Assembly: GCF_029893355.1 (NCBI RefSeq)
Contig: NZ_JARZAI010000013.1
Location: 124,001 to 188,000 of the forward strand
Length of the DNA stretch: 64,000 bases
Reading direction: 5' to 3'
Origin: Kitasatospora sp. MAA4
GTDB lineage: Bacteria; Actinomycetota; Actinomycetes; Streptomycetales; Streptomycetaceae
A program made the translations under genes and the position numbers. Of the stretch, positions 7,949 to 15,101 are shown piece after piece (positions within the stretch are counted from its first letter, which is position 1; each line of letters begins with the position of its first letter). The notes below the pieces were generated by a model, which worked only from the letters and a program-made list of their open reading frames with translations, did not search any database and was not told the DNA's origin.

Positions 7949-8944
7949 TCAGGAATGCAGGAGTTCGGGCCGCAGCAGGGTGCCGAGGCGCTCGACCGGA
8001 TTGGTGTACGGGAGTTCGTCGATCGACTGGCCGGTGCAGAAGCGGGCGAGCAGGTCGGCGAGGTCGTCGGGCCGCTCGACGGGGGCCAGGTGGTCGGACT
8101 CGGTGATGGTCAGAAAGCGCGCGTCGGCGAGCTGGGAGGCCATCTGGCGTCCCATCACCGGCGTGCAGAGGGTGTCGTACTCGCCGGTCACCACCACGCT
8201 CGGCAGCGCGGTGATCGGCTCGGGCCGGTACCACTCGTGGCGCATCAGGCGGGTGTTGTGCTCGGCCGACATGCGCATCTGCTCGGCGTTCTGGCCGGCG
8301 ATCTGCTGGTAGACCAGCCGGGCGACGGCCGCGTGGCGCCGGACCGGCCCGGTGCCCGGCGGGGACATGAAGCGGTCGGTCAGCTCGCGCGCGATCGGGG
8401 CGGTGTCACCCCGTTCGATCATGCCCGCCCAGCGCTCCATCGCCTCGGTGTAGTCGTCCGGGATGCGCGCGGTCATGCCGACCAGGGCCAGCCGCTCGAC
8501 CAGTTCGGGGTAGTGCTGGAGGAAGCGCAGCCCGATCGCGCCGCCGTAGCAGACGGCCACCAGGTTGATCCGCGGGATGGCGAGTTCCGCCAGCAGGTGG
8601 CGGACGGTCGCGGCCAGGAAGTCGATCCCGTACTTCGCGGGCAGGAAGTCGGCACTGCCGTAGCCGGGAAGGTCGACGGTGATCACCGTCGCCAGCGGGC
8701 CGAGGCGCTTCTCGTAGCGCAGCCAGGAGTAGAGGTCCTGGGAGGAGCCGCCGAGGATGAGTACCGGCTCGGTCCGCGGGGCGCTCTGGTGCACCAGGCG
8801 GCAGCGGTAGCGGAAGCCGTCGAAGCTGAAGTCCCGTTCCTCGATCCCGCGTTCACCCGCACCCGGGGACGCTGCCCGCCCGGGAGACGGCAACGGGATC
8901 CGGGCGCCCTCCGGTTCCGTAGCACTGCATGCATCAGCTGCCAT
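7949..8944 (-). CDS. alpha/beta hydrolase with cysteine at the nucleophile position
   Basis: A 331-residue alpha/beta hydrolase-fold protein. The oxyanion region reads LILGGSSQDLYSWL rather than HG-containing, and the nucleophile elbow reads NLVAVCYGGAIGL, so the usual Ser of G-x-S-x-G is Cys. The rest of the triad is present as Asp in VVTGEYDTLCTP and His in TESDHLAPVERP. A Cys-Asp-His triad is known in dienelactone hydrolase (G-x-C-x-G-G), but most hydrolases of this size use Ser. No signal peptide is seen; the first 35 residues are probably disordered. It is the first gene of the operon with asnB. It may act on a thioester, ester or lactone; substrate unknown. Confidence 0.8.
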   Translation of the reverse strand: MAADACSATEPEGARIPLPSPGRAASPGAGERGIEERDFSFDGFRYRCRLVHQSAPRTEPVLILGGSSQDLYSWLRYEKRLGPLATVITVDLPGYGSADFLPAKYGIDFLAATVRHLLAELAIPRINLVAVCYGGAIGLRFLQHYPELVERLALVGMTARIPDDYTEAMERWAGMIERGDTAPIARELTDRFMSPPGTGPVRRHAAVARLVYQQIAGQNAEQMRMSAEHNTRLMRHEWYRPEPITALPSVVVTGEYDTLCTPVMGRQMASQLADARFLTITESDHLAPVERPDDLADLLARFCTGQSIDELPYTNPVERLGTLLRPELLHS

Positions 8945-9087
8945 GGCCTGACTCCAGATACTCGGGGCGGGCCTACATTCTCACGTCCCCCGACGCACCC
9001 GGCGGCGAACGCTGACGGCTCGTCCGGGCGAACCCGAACCCCAATTATCGGAACAGGCTTGCGAATTGCGGCAGCCCTTGCGAGCAG

Positions 9088-9120
9088 CGGTGCCCGGGGC
9101 GACCACCGCCCCGGGCACCG
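9088..9120 (-). terminator. perfect 14-bp stem terminator
   Basis: CGGTGCCCGGGGCG pairs perfectly with CGCCCCGGGCACCG around the loop ACCAC. It lies 10 bases downstream of the stop of the HAD phosphonatase-like gene and separates it from the hydrolase-asnB operon. Confidence 0.8.
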
Positions 9121-9130
9121 ACCGAACGGG

Positions 9131-9811
9131 CTACTGCGCCAGCAGCGCCGGGAGTTCCGCGATCGAGGCCAGCACGTGGGTGGCGCCGTCGGCGCGCAGC
9201 CGCTCGGCGTCGTGCGCGCCGGTGAGGACGCCCGCCACCACGGCGGCGCCGGCCCGGACGCCGGTCAGCATGTCGTAGCCGGTGTCACCGGCCACCGCCA
9301 TCTGGTGGACCGAGTCGGTCCCGGTGCGCAGCAGCGCGGTGAGCGCGAGGTCCGGGTACGGGCGGCCGCGGCCGGCGTCGGCCGGGCAGAGCGACAGGTC
9401 GGCGATCTGCTGCCAGTTCAGTGCCTTGAGGATCTGGTCCTGGGTCGCCCGGGAGAAGCCGGTGGTGAGGACCACCTTGCGGCCCTGCGCCCGCAGTTCG
9501 GCGATCGCCTCGGCCGCGCCCGGCAGCGCCTCGCAGTGCCCGGCGTCGACCAGGTCGTGGTAGGCGGCCTCGAAGGCCACGTTGGCCTGCTGGGCGCGCT
9601 CCTCGGCGCCGAACAGGTGGCGGAAGACGGAGATCTTGGACTCGCCCATGGTGGCCCGGACGTGCTCCAGCATGCGCTGGTGCTCGGGGCTGCCGGCCTC
9701 GACGCCCAGCGCGTCGGAGGCGGCCTGGAAGGCGCGCTCGACGAGACCGTCGTCGGCCACGGTGGTGCCGGCCATGTCCAGGACGACCAGGCGGATGTCA
9801 GTGCTGCTCAT
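9131..9811 (-). CDS. phosphonatase-like HAD hydrolase
   Basis: A 226-residue haloacid dehalogenase-superfamily protein. Motif I is LVVLDMAGTTV, where the Asp-x-Ala-Gly-Thr form is characteristic of phosphonoacetaldehyde hydrolase and its relatives. ATMGESKISVFRHL carries the Lys that forms a Schiff base in true phosphonatase. Motif II is VVLTTGFSR and motif III VAGDTGYDMLTGVRAGA. It is a phosphonatase-like protein rather than canonical PhnX. It sits 14 bases after an FAD oxidoreductase of the type found with such hydrolases, so the pair probably releases phosphate from phosphonoacetaldehyde derived from aminoalkylphosphonate. Start ATG 9811 is followed directly by the domain. Confidence 0.85.
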   Translation of the reverse strand: MSSTDIRLVVLDMAGTTVADDGLVERAFQAASDALGVEAGSPEHQRMLEHVRATMGESKISVFRHLFGAEERAQQANVAFEAAYHDLVDAGHCEALPGAAEAIAELRAQGRKVVLTTGFSRATQDQILKALNWQQIADLSLCPADAGRGRPYPDLALTALLRTGTDSVHQMAVAGDTGYDMLTGVRAGAAVVAGVLTGAHDAERLRADGATHVLASIAELPALLAQ

Positions 9812-9825
9812 GATGGTGACTGCCC

Positions 9826-10947
9826 TTACAGGTTGATGAGTTCGGCGGTGGTCTCGGCGATCGCCGGCGAGCAGGTCATACCGCGCCCGCCCGGGCCGGT
9901 GACCAGCCAGACGCCGTCGCGGACCTGCTCGCGGTGCACCACTCGGGTGGTGTCGGTGCACTGCGCGTACACCCCGGCCCAGCGGCGGCGGATCCGCGGC
10001 AGCGGCCGGCCGAGCAGCTCCTCCGCCACGCCCGCCAGGTGCTCGTACGGCTCCTCGTCCACGTCGAAGGAGAACGGGTGCTCGTACTCGTGGGTGTCGC
10101 CGATGGTGAGCCCGCCGTCGCGGCGCTGGACCATCAGGAGCTGCATCTTGTGCTCGGCGGCCACCGGCGGCTGCGGCTGGGCGGCCTTCAGCTGCTCCAG
10201 CGCGTCACCGGCGAAGGCGGGGTAGTAGCGGAAGCTGTCGCCGTCGGCGACGGCGGTGGTCAGCGGCTCGTCCAGCGGGTCGGTCTGCATCATCTGCAGC
10301 CGGACCCGGCGCACCGGCAGCTCGGGTACCAGCTCGCGGACCAGGCCGCCCAGCCAGGCGCCGGTGCAGAGCAGCACGACGTCACCGGTGTGGACCTGGC
10401 CGTGGTCGTCGCGGACCGCGTTCTCGCCGACCACCTCGCGCACCTCGCGCCCGGGCAGGAAGGTGTAGCGGCCGCTGGCCAGCAGCGCCTCGCGCAGCGC
10501 GGGCTGGGCGGTGCGCGGCTCGACCGCGCCGTCCCGCTCGCACCAGAGCGCGCCGAGCAGCTTGCCGCGCAGCGCGGGGTTGACGGCGCGCGTCTCGGCC
10601 GCGTCCAGCAGCTTGAACCCGCGGGCCTCGGCGTCCTCGCGCAGCAGCGCCTGCTCGGCGACGGCGAGTTCGGCCTCGGTGCGGATCGCCGTCAGCGACC
10701 CGGCCGCGCGGAACCCCAGCGCCGGCACCTTCTCGCCGATCCGCTCCCACAGCTCGCGCGCCCGCAGCGCGGTGGCCAGCTCCTCGCCGCCGGAGCGCCC
10801 GCTGACCCACACCAGTCCGAAGTTGCGAACGGAGGCGCCGCGCGCCTCGGCCTCGCGCTCCAGGTGGACGACCTCATGACCGCGCTCGACGGCCTGCCAG
10901 GCGTGCATGGTTCCGAGGACGCCGGCTCCTACGACAATGACTCTCAT
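9826..10947 (-). CDS. FAD-dependent oxidoreductase of the phosphonate-associated (TIGR03364/PbfD-like) type
   Basis: A 373-residue DAO-fold flavoprotein. The Rossmann motif VIVVGAGVLGTMHAWQAVERGHEVVHLER is at the start, and the end carries VWLVTGPGGRGMTCSPAIAET, which closes the FAD site. Its pairing with a phosphonatase-like HAD gene 14 bases downstream is the known genomic signature of the subgroup that oxidises 2-aminoethylphosphonate or N-methylated forms to phosphonoacetaldehyde. Start ATG 10947 is chosen because the Rossmann strand begins at residue 2; an upstream extension to 11034 has no support. A dyad at 11019-11032 upstream may be its operator. The function rests on homology and context and is not proven. 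Confidence 0.8.
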   Translation of the reverse strand: MRVIVVGAGVLGTMHAWQAVERGHEVVHLEREAEARGASVRNFGLVWVSGRSGGEELATALRARELWERIGEKVPALGFRAAGSLTAIRTEAELAVAEQALLREDAEARGFKLLDAAETRAVNPALRGKLLGALWCERDGAVEPRTAQPALREALLASGRYTFLPGREVREVVGENAVRDDHGQVHTGDVVLLCTGAWLGGLVRELVPELPVRRVRLQMMQTDPLDEPLTTAVADGDSFRYYPAFAGDALEQLKAAQPQPPVAAEHKMQLLMVQRRDGGLTIGDTHEYEHPFSFDVDEEPYEHLAGVAEELLGRPLPRIRRRWAGVYAQCTDTTRVVHREQVRDGVWLVTGPGGRGMTCSPAIAETTAELINL

Positions 10948-11018
10948 GGCGACCAGGCTGCGTGGCGCGGGTTGCCGAAGGGTGACCGGACGGCGACGTC
11001 CAGGCCAACACTCGCCAA

Positions 11019-11032
11019 GTTGTACAGACAAC
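11019..11032 (-). promoter_or_regulatory. candidate GntR-type operator upstream of the phosphonate genes
   Basis: GTTGTACAGACAAC is a dyad (GTTGT, four-base spacer, ACAAC) about 72 bases upstream of the FAD oxidoreductase start. Its layout resembles the operators of PhnF-like HutC-subfamily GntR regulators. No gntR gene lies next to it, so the regulator would be encoded elsewhere. Confidence 0.4.
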
Positions 11033-11061
11033 ATCGACTCAACAGGCCTCCGGAAACGACA

Positions 11062-11100
11062 GAACCGGGCCGGTCCGCCGTAGCGGAACCGACCCGGTTC
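11062..11100 (-). terminator. terminator hairpin downstream of the PAP2 gene
   Basis: GAACCGGG pairs with CCCGGTTC, and the inner part CGGT/ACCG plus CCGC/GCGG continues the stem with one mismatch and one bulge. It begins 11 bases after the PAP2 stop. Confidence 0.65.
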
Positions 11101-11111
11101 AACCGGATGTG

Positions 11112-11756
11112 TCAGCGGCCCTGGGCCACCGCGACGGCCGGACCAGCTCCCAGGAACGGGCCCAGCGCCCCAGCGCGCGCCCGTTCCACCAGCGGCGCGG
11201 CCCGTCCGGCCGCCAGCGCCAGCGGGATCGCGACCAGCACGCCGACCAGCATGCCGACCAGCACGTCGTGCGGGTAGTGCACGCCCACCCAGACCCGGGA
11301 GGCGCCCATCAGCACAGCGGCGAGCAGCGCGATCCAGGCAAGTCGCCGGTAGGCGAACCAGAGCGCCACGGCCGCCGAGAAGGCGATCACCGTGTGGTTG
11401 CTGGGGAAGGACCAGTCACCGACGGCCGGGCAGGGGTCCAGCGGCACGCTGCCGGCGATCTGCTGGCACGGCCGGACCTCGTGGACCAGGCTCTTGAGGA
11501 CCGAGTTGACGACATAGGCCGCCACCACGACCAGCGGCGAGGCCAGCACCCGGGCCATCACCACCGAGTCGGCCGCCCTGGCCTGCCACCAGGCCCAGAG
11601 CATGAAGAGGGCGAAGACGCCCAGGCCGACGTTGGACCAGGCCTTGATGATCTGGTCCAGCCAGTTCGGCGCGTCGGCCGCCCAGTGGGTGACGGTGGTG
11701 TAGAGGCCGCCGTCGATGCCGCTGCCGTCGTAGGCGAGCAGGGTACGGAGCGTCAT
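11112..11756 (-). CDS. PAP2-superfamily membrane phosphatase
   Basis: A 214-residue integral membrane protein with about five or six hydrophobic helices and all three PAP2 signature motifs: KSLVHEVRP (K-x6-RP), PSNHT (PSxH) and SRVWVGVHYPHD (SR-x5-H-x3-D). Enzymes of this type dephosphorylate lipid phosphates such as undecaprenyl pyrophosphate or phosphatidic acid on the outer membrane face. Its ATG overlaps the stop of the DedA gene (ATGA at 11753-11756), indicating translational coupling. The pairing of a lipid phosphatase with a DedA protein, a family implicated in lipid flipping and recycling, fits a joint role in carrier-lipid handling. Confidence 0.9.
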   Translation of the reverse strand: MTLRTLLAYDGSGIDGGLYTTVTHWAADAPNWLDQIIKAWSNVGLGVFALFMLWAWWQARAADSVVMARVLASPLVVVAAYVVNSVLKSLVHEVRPCQQIAGSVPLDPCPAVGDWSFPSNHTVIAFSAAVALWFAYRRLAWIALLAAVLMGASRVWVGVHYPHDVLVGMLVGVLVAIPLALAAGRAAPLVERARAGALGPFLGAGPAVAVAQGR

Positions 11757-12448
11757 CGCTTGTCGCCCCCGCCCTGGCGGTCATGGCCTTCGGCGCGGGC
11801 CGCCTTGCGGGCGCGGAGCAATTCGAGAGCAATCGGGATCACGGACACAACTACTACCAGACCAATGATGGGTAGCAGATAAGTGTCGATACTGGGAACA
11901 GTCGATCCGAGCCCGTAGCCGGCCATCACGACGCCGACCGACCAGATCGTGCCGCCCAGCACCTGCCAGAACGTGAAGGTGCGCACCGGCACCTCCAGCA
12001 CACCGGCCAGCGGGTTGAGCACCGTGCGCACCACCGGGATGAAGCGGGCGAGCACGATGGCCTTGCCGTAGCCGTACTTGGCCAGGATCTCCTCGGCCCG
12101 CTCGACGCCGTGCTGGAGGCTCCTGCGCTTCGAGCGCTGGAGCAGCGGACGGCCGCCGCGTGCGCCGATCACGTAGCCGACCTGGGCACCGGCCAGTGCG
12201 CCGACCAGCGCGGCCGGGATCACCTGCCACAGGTGCAGCTGGGGTCCGCTCATCGCGCCGGGGACGCAGAGCAGCCCGGCGGTGAAGAGCAGCGAGTCGC
12301 CCGGCAGGAAGAAGCCGACCAGCAGGCCGGTCTCGGCGAACAGGACGACGGCGATGCCGAGCGCTCCGAAGGCGGAGAGCAACGACGAGGCGTCGAGCAC
12401 GTTGACCGCGAGAAGGGTGGACGAAGGCAAGGTTGGCGGACCTCCCAT
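11753..12448 (-). CDS. DedA-family membrane protein
   Basis: A 231-residue DedA/SNARE-associated protein. Diagnostic segments are FAETGLLVGFFLPGDSLLFTAGLL, then ARFIPVVRTVLNPLAGV with the conserved F-x-P-x-x-R-T motif, and FWQVLGGTIWSVGVVMAGYGLG. Some members translocate undecaprenyl phosphate or phosphatidylethanolamine. Coordinates use ATG 12448, but GGGAGGT lies inside its codons 2-3, and a TTG at 12430 sits at good spacing from it, so translation may start there. The gene is divergent from blaI-like 12545; the two tandem dyads at 12486-12522 could therefore also control this gene. Confidence 0.9.
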   Translation of the reverse strand: MGGPPTLPSSTLLAVNVLDASSLLSAFGALGIAVVLFAETGLLVGFFLPGDSLLFTAGLLCVPGAMSGPQLHLWQVIPAALVGALAGAQVGYVIGARGGRPLLQRSKRRSLQHGVERAEEILAKYGYGKAIVLARFIPVVRTVLNPLAGVLEVPVRTFTFWQVLGGTIWSVGVVMAGYGLGSTVPSIDTYLLPIIGLVVVVSVIPIALELLRARKAARAEGHDRQGGGDKR

Positions 12449-12485
12449 ACTGGTGGAGGCGGTCCTGCGGAAGGGCGCCCCGACC

Positions 12486-12522
12486 GTCTACAGTGACGTA
12501 GACGGTCTACACGACTGTAGAC
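12486..12522 (+). promoter_or_regulatory. two tandem perfect dyads, probable BlaI/MecI-type operators
   Basis: GTCTAC-N6-GTAGAC occurs twice, at 12486-12503 and 12505-12522, separated by one base, so the centres are 19 bp apart. The TAC...GTA core matches known BlaI/MecI operators (TACA/TGTA). The pair ends 22 bases before the ATG of the BlaI-like gene, as expected for autorepression. Confidence 0.8.
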
Positions 12523-12544
12523 GACGACTGGAGGTCACGTCGAC

Positions 12545-12940
12545 ATGCCAGAAGTGCCCGCCGCGCGCCGCCCGTCCGGAGAGCTGGAGGCCCAGGTGCT
12601 CGCCGCGCTCTGGGCCGCCCACCAGCCGCTCACCCCGCAGGACGTCCAGCTCGCCCTCGGCGGCGACCTGGCCCGCACCACCATCGCCACCATCCTGGCC
12701 CGCCTGCACGACAAGGGGACGGTGGCGCGGACGCGAGTCGGCCGCGCGTACGCCTACACCCCCACCGTGCGGGACCCCGCAGGCCTGGCCGCCCGCCGGA
12801 TGCGCACCGAGCTGGACCGCGAGGAGGACCGCTCGACCGTGCTGGCCCGCTTCGTCTCCGACCTCTCCGACGACGACGAGCGGCTGCTGCGCGAGCTGCT
12901 GGGCGAGCAGCCCGACACCCGGGAGGTCAACGGTCCGTGA
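12545..12940 (+). CDS. BlaI/MecI/CopY-family transcriptional repressor
   Basis: A 131-residue winged-helix protein: GELEAQVLAALWAAHQPLTPQDVQLAL is helices 1-2, ARTTIATILARLHDKGTVART is the recognition helix and turn, and VGRAYAYTP the wing. The C-terminal helix (ARFVSDLSDDDERLLRELLG) is the dimerisation and cleavage region of this family. GGAGG precedes the ATG. Its last codons overlap the GTG of the M56 peptidase (GTGA), the standard repressor-protease pairing in which a membrane peptidase relieves repression. Two perfect tandem dyads lie just upstream. No beta-lactamase gene is adjacent, so the regulated function may be different or distant. Confidence 0.92.
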   Translation: MPEVPAARRPSGELEAQVLAALWAAHQPLTPQDVQLALGGDLARTTIATILARLHDKGTVARTRVGRAYAYTPTVRDPAGLAARRMRTELDREEDRSTVLARFVSDLSDDDERLLRELLGEQPDTREVNGP

Positions 12941-13968
12941 TCTTCGCCGTCTGGGCCCCGTTCCTGGTCCCCTTCCTCGCCGCACCGGCCGCCCGCAAGC
13001 TGGCCGACGCACTGCACCCGCGCGCGGCCGCCTGGGTGCTGACCACCACGACGGTGGCGCTGGCCGCCGCCAGCACCGTCTCGCTCGGGCTGCTCGCAGT
13101 CGCCGGGCTGCTCCGGATCCCGCTGGTCGCCGCCCTCGGGCACCTCTCGCTGCCCTGGCTCAGCCACGCCTCGCCGGCCGCCGAGCTACTGGCCGGCCCG
13201 GCCGCCGCCGCCCTGCTGGCGGCCGTCGCGCTGGCGCTGCGCACCGCACACCTCCAGGTCCGCGAGCTGCGCCGGGCCCGCGCGGCCGTCGCCGGAAGCG
13301 CGATCGAGGACGCACCGCCGACCCGAGCGGCCCGGCTGCCGCTGCGCGTCCAGCTGCGCCGCGCACTGCGCGAGCTGGTCGCCCTGGACGACCACCCGCT
13401 CGCCGTACTGGACGACGACCGCGCCGACGCCTACGCGCTGCCCGGGCGCCCGGGCCGGATCGTGGTCACCGCCGGGATGCTGCGGGCCCTGCCGGCCCCC
13501 GAGCGGGCCGCGCTGCTCGCCCACGAGCGAGCGCACCTGACCTGCCGCCACCACCTCTTCCTGGCCGCCGCCGCCTACGCCGCGGTGATCCACCCCGCGC
13601 TGCGCCAGCTGCGCGCCCCGCTCGGCTTCCACCTGGAGCGCTGGGCGGACGAGTGCGCGGCGCGCGCCGTCGGCGACCGGGCGGTGACCGCCCGCGCGGT
13701 GGGCCGGGCCGCGCTGGCCGCCGCCCGCGCGCCGCGTCCGGCCCGCCCGTTCCTGGCCCCGGCCGCGGCGGCCGGCCCGGTGCCCCGGCGGGTCGCCGCG
13801 CTGCTCTCGCCGCACCCGGGCACCGGCGGACGGCGCCGGGCGGCGGCGGCCCTGGCGCTGGCGGCCTGCCTGGCCGTCACCGCGACCGCCACCCTGGACG
13901 CCACCACCGACCTGCACCGCTCGGTGGAGACCGCGCAGGCCTCGGCGGAGCACGCCACTCACTCATAA
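12937..13968 (+). CDS. M56-family membrane metallopeptidase (BlaR1-like without a sensor domain)
   Basis: A 343-residue membrane protein with N-terminal hydrophobic helices (about residues 1-110), a cytoplasmic protease domain containing the zinc motif HERAH in ALLAHERAHLTCRHH (about residue 195), and a final transmembrane segment near residue 315. The third zinc ligand is probably the Glu/Asp in WADECAARAVGD. Unlike BlaR1 it lacks the large extracellular penicillin-binding domain, so any inducer sensing must use the membrane helices or a short tail. It begins GTG, overlapping the blaI-like stop, and presumably cleaves or inactivates that repressor. Confidence 0.88.
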   Translation: MIFAVWAPFLVPFLAAPAARKLADALHPRAAAWVLTTTTVALAAASTVSLGLLAVAGLLRIPLVAALGHLSLPWLSHASPAAELLAGPAAAALLAAVALALRTAHLQVRELRRARAAVAGSAIEDAPPTRAARLPLRVQLRRALRELVALDDHPLAVLDDDRADAYALPGRPGRIVVTAGMLRALPAPERAALLAHERAHLTCRHHLFLAAAAYAAVIHPALRQLRAPLGFHLERWADECAARAVGDRAVTARAVGRAALAAARAPRPARPFLAPAAAAGPVPRRVAALLSPHPGTGGRRRAAAALALAACLAVTATATLDATTDLHRSVETAQASAEHATHS

Positions 13969-13980
13969 CGCGGGGGAAAG

Positions 13981-14916
13981 TTGAGCATCACCGTGCTCGG
14001 CGAGTGTGTCGCCGACGCCTTCGTGCAGCCGGGCGCGCCCGGCGAACTCGGGCTGCGGGTCCTGCCCGGCGGCGGCCCGGCCAACACCGCCACCGCGCTG
14101 GCCCGCCTCGGCACCCGCACCCGGCTGCTCGCCCGGCTCTCGACCGACCCGTTCGGCGCGCTCTTCCGCGAGCGGCTGACCGCCGCGGGGGTGGACCTGG
14201 CCGACTGCCCGGCGGCCGCCGAGCCGTCCACGCTGGCGATCGCCGCGCTCGACCCGCAGGGCCGGGCGGGCTACTCCTTCCACGCCGAGGGCACCGCCGA
14301 CTGGCAGTGGCAGCCGTCGGAGCTGGCGGCGGTCGACCTCACCGGCACGCACGCCGTGCACACCGGCTCACTCGCGCTGGTGCGCGCCCCCGGCGGACAG
14401 GTGGTGGAGGAGTTCCTGGCCCGCGCCGGAGCGCACGCCACCATCTCGATCGACCCCAACCTCCGCCCGCTGCTGGTCGACCCCGAGCGCTACCGGGAGC
14501 GCATCGCGCGCTGGTGCGCGCTCGCCGACGTGCTGCGTCTCTCCGCCGACGACCTGGCCCTGCTGAGCCCGGGCACCGACCCCGAGCAGGCCTGCGACAC
14601 CTGGCATATGCAGGGCGTTCGGCTGGTGGTGCTGACCCTCGGCGAGGACGGCGCGCTGGCCTCACTGGACGGCGAGCGGGTGCGCGTTCCAGCCGTTCGT
14701 ACACGGGTCGTCGACACCGTGGGAGCCGGCGACGCGTTCACCGGAGGACTGCTGCACCACCTGGAACGACGCGGGCTGCTGGGCGGCCGGCTGACCGGCC
14801 CGACCCTCGACCAGGTCGCCGAGGCCTGTCGGTTCGCAGCCGCAGTAGCGGCGCTGACCTGCGCCGTCGCGGGCGCCGAGCCACCCGGCGCGGACCAACT
14901 GCCGCCGCTCGACTGA
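13981..14916 (+). CDS. PfkB-family carbohydrate kinase (fructokinase/ribokinase type)
   Basis: A 311-residue sugar kinase. The N-terminal GGGPANTATALARLG is the substrate-binding glycine motif and VDTVGAGDAFTGGLLHHL is the C-terminal PfkB signature with the catalytic Asp. It starts at TTG 13981, preceded by GGGGGAA, 12 bases after the M56 gene; no other start would include the beginning of the first beta strand (SITVLGECVADAF). The substrate is probably fructose or a similar ketose by resemblance to streptomycete fructokinases; sequence alone cannot separate this from other sugars. Cotranscription with the BlaI/M56 pair is possible. Confidence 0.88.
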   Translation: MSITVLGECVADAFVQPGAPGELGLRVLPGGGPANTATALARLGTRTRLLARLSTDPFGALFRERLTAAGVDLADCPAAAEPSTLAIAALDPQGRAGYSFHAEGTADWQWQPSELAAVDLTGTHAVHTGSLALVRAPGGQVVEEFLARAGAHATISIDPNLRPLLVDPERYRERIARWCALADVLRLSADDLALLSPGTDPEQACDTWHMQGVRLVVLTLGEDGALASLDGERVRVPAVRTRVVDTVGAGDAFTGGLLHHLERRGLLGGRLTGPTLDQVAEACRFAAAVAALTCAVAGAEPPGADQLPPLD

Positions 14917-15101
14917 TCGACAGCAGGGCATTTCCCGACGGACCGTCAGAAACTGGTGCGGCAGAACCCGAGCCCTGCGCCCGGCACCCGTGCAAGGATC
15001 GCCCGCCCGGACGCTCACGAGCACCCGTACGCTGTGGGCGACAGGGTCGCGCGGCCCTGCCCCGGCCGAGCGGGACCGGACTGCGGCGAGGGGAGCACAC
15101 C

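Noticed and set aside
12486..12522. Tandem dyads considered as a terminator of an upstream gene.
   Set aside because: No plus-strand gene ends upstream, the arms are only six bases, and the sequence fits BlaI operators in front of a BlaI gene.
12282..15101. A continuous plus-strand frame upstream of the GAF regulator that spans the BlaI, M56 and PfkB genes.
   Set aside because: The frame is open only because of the high GC content; the three genes in other frames have motifs and ribosome binding sites, and the GAF protein starts at 15102.
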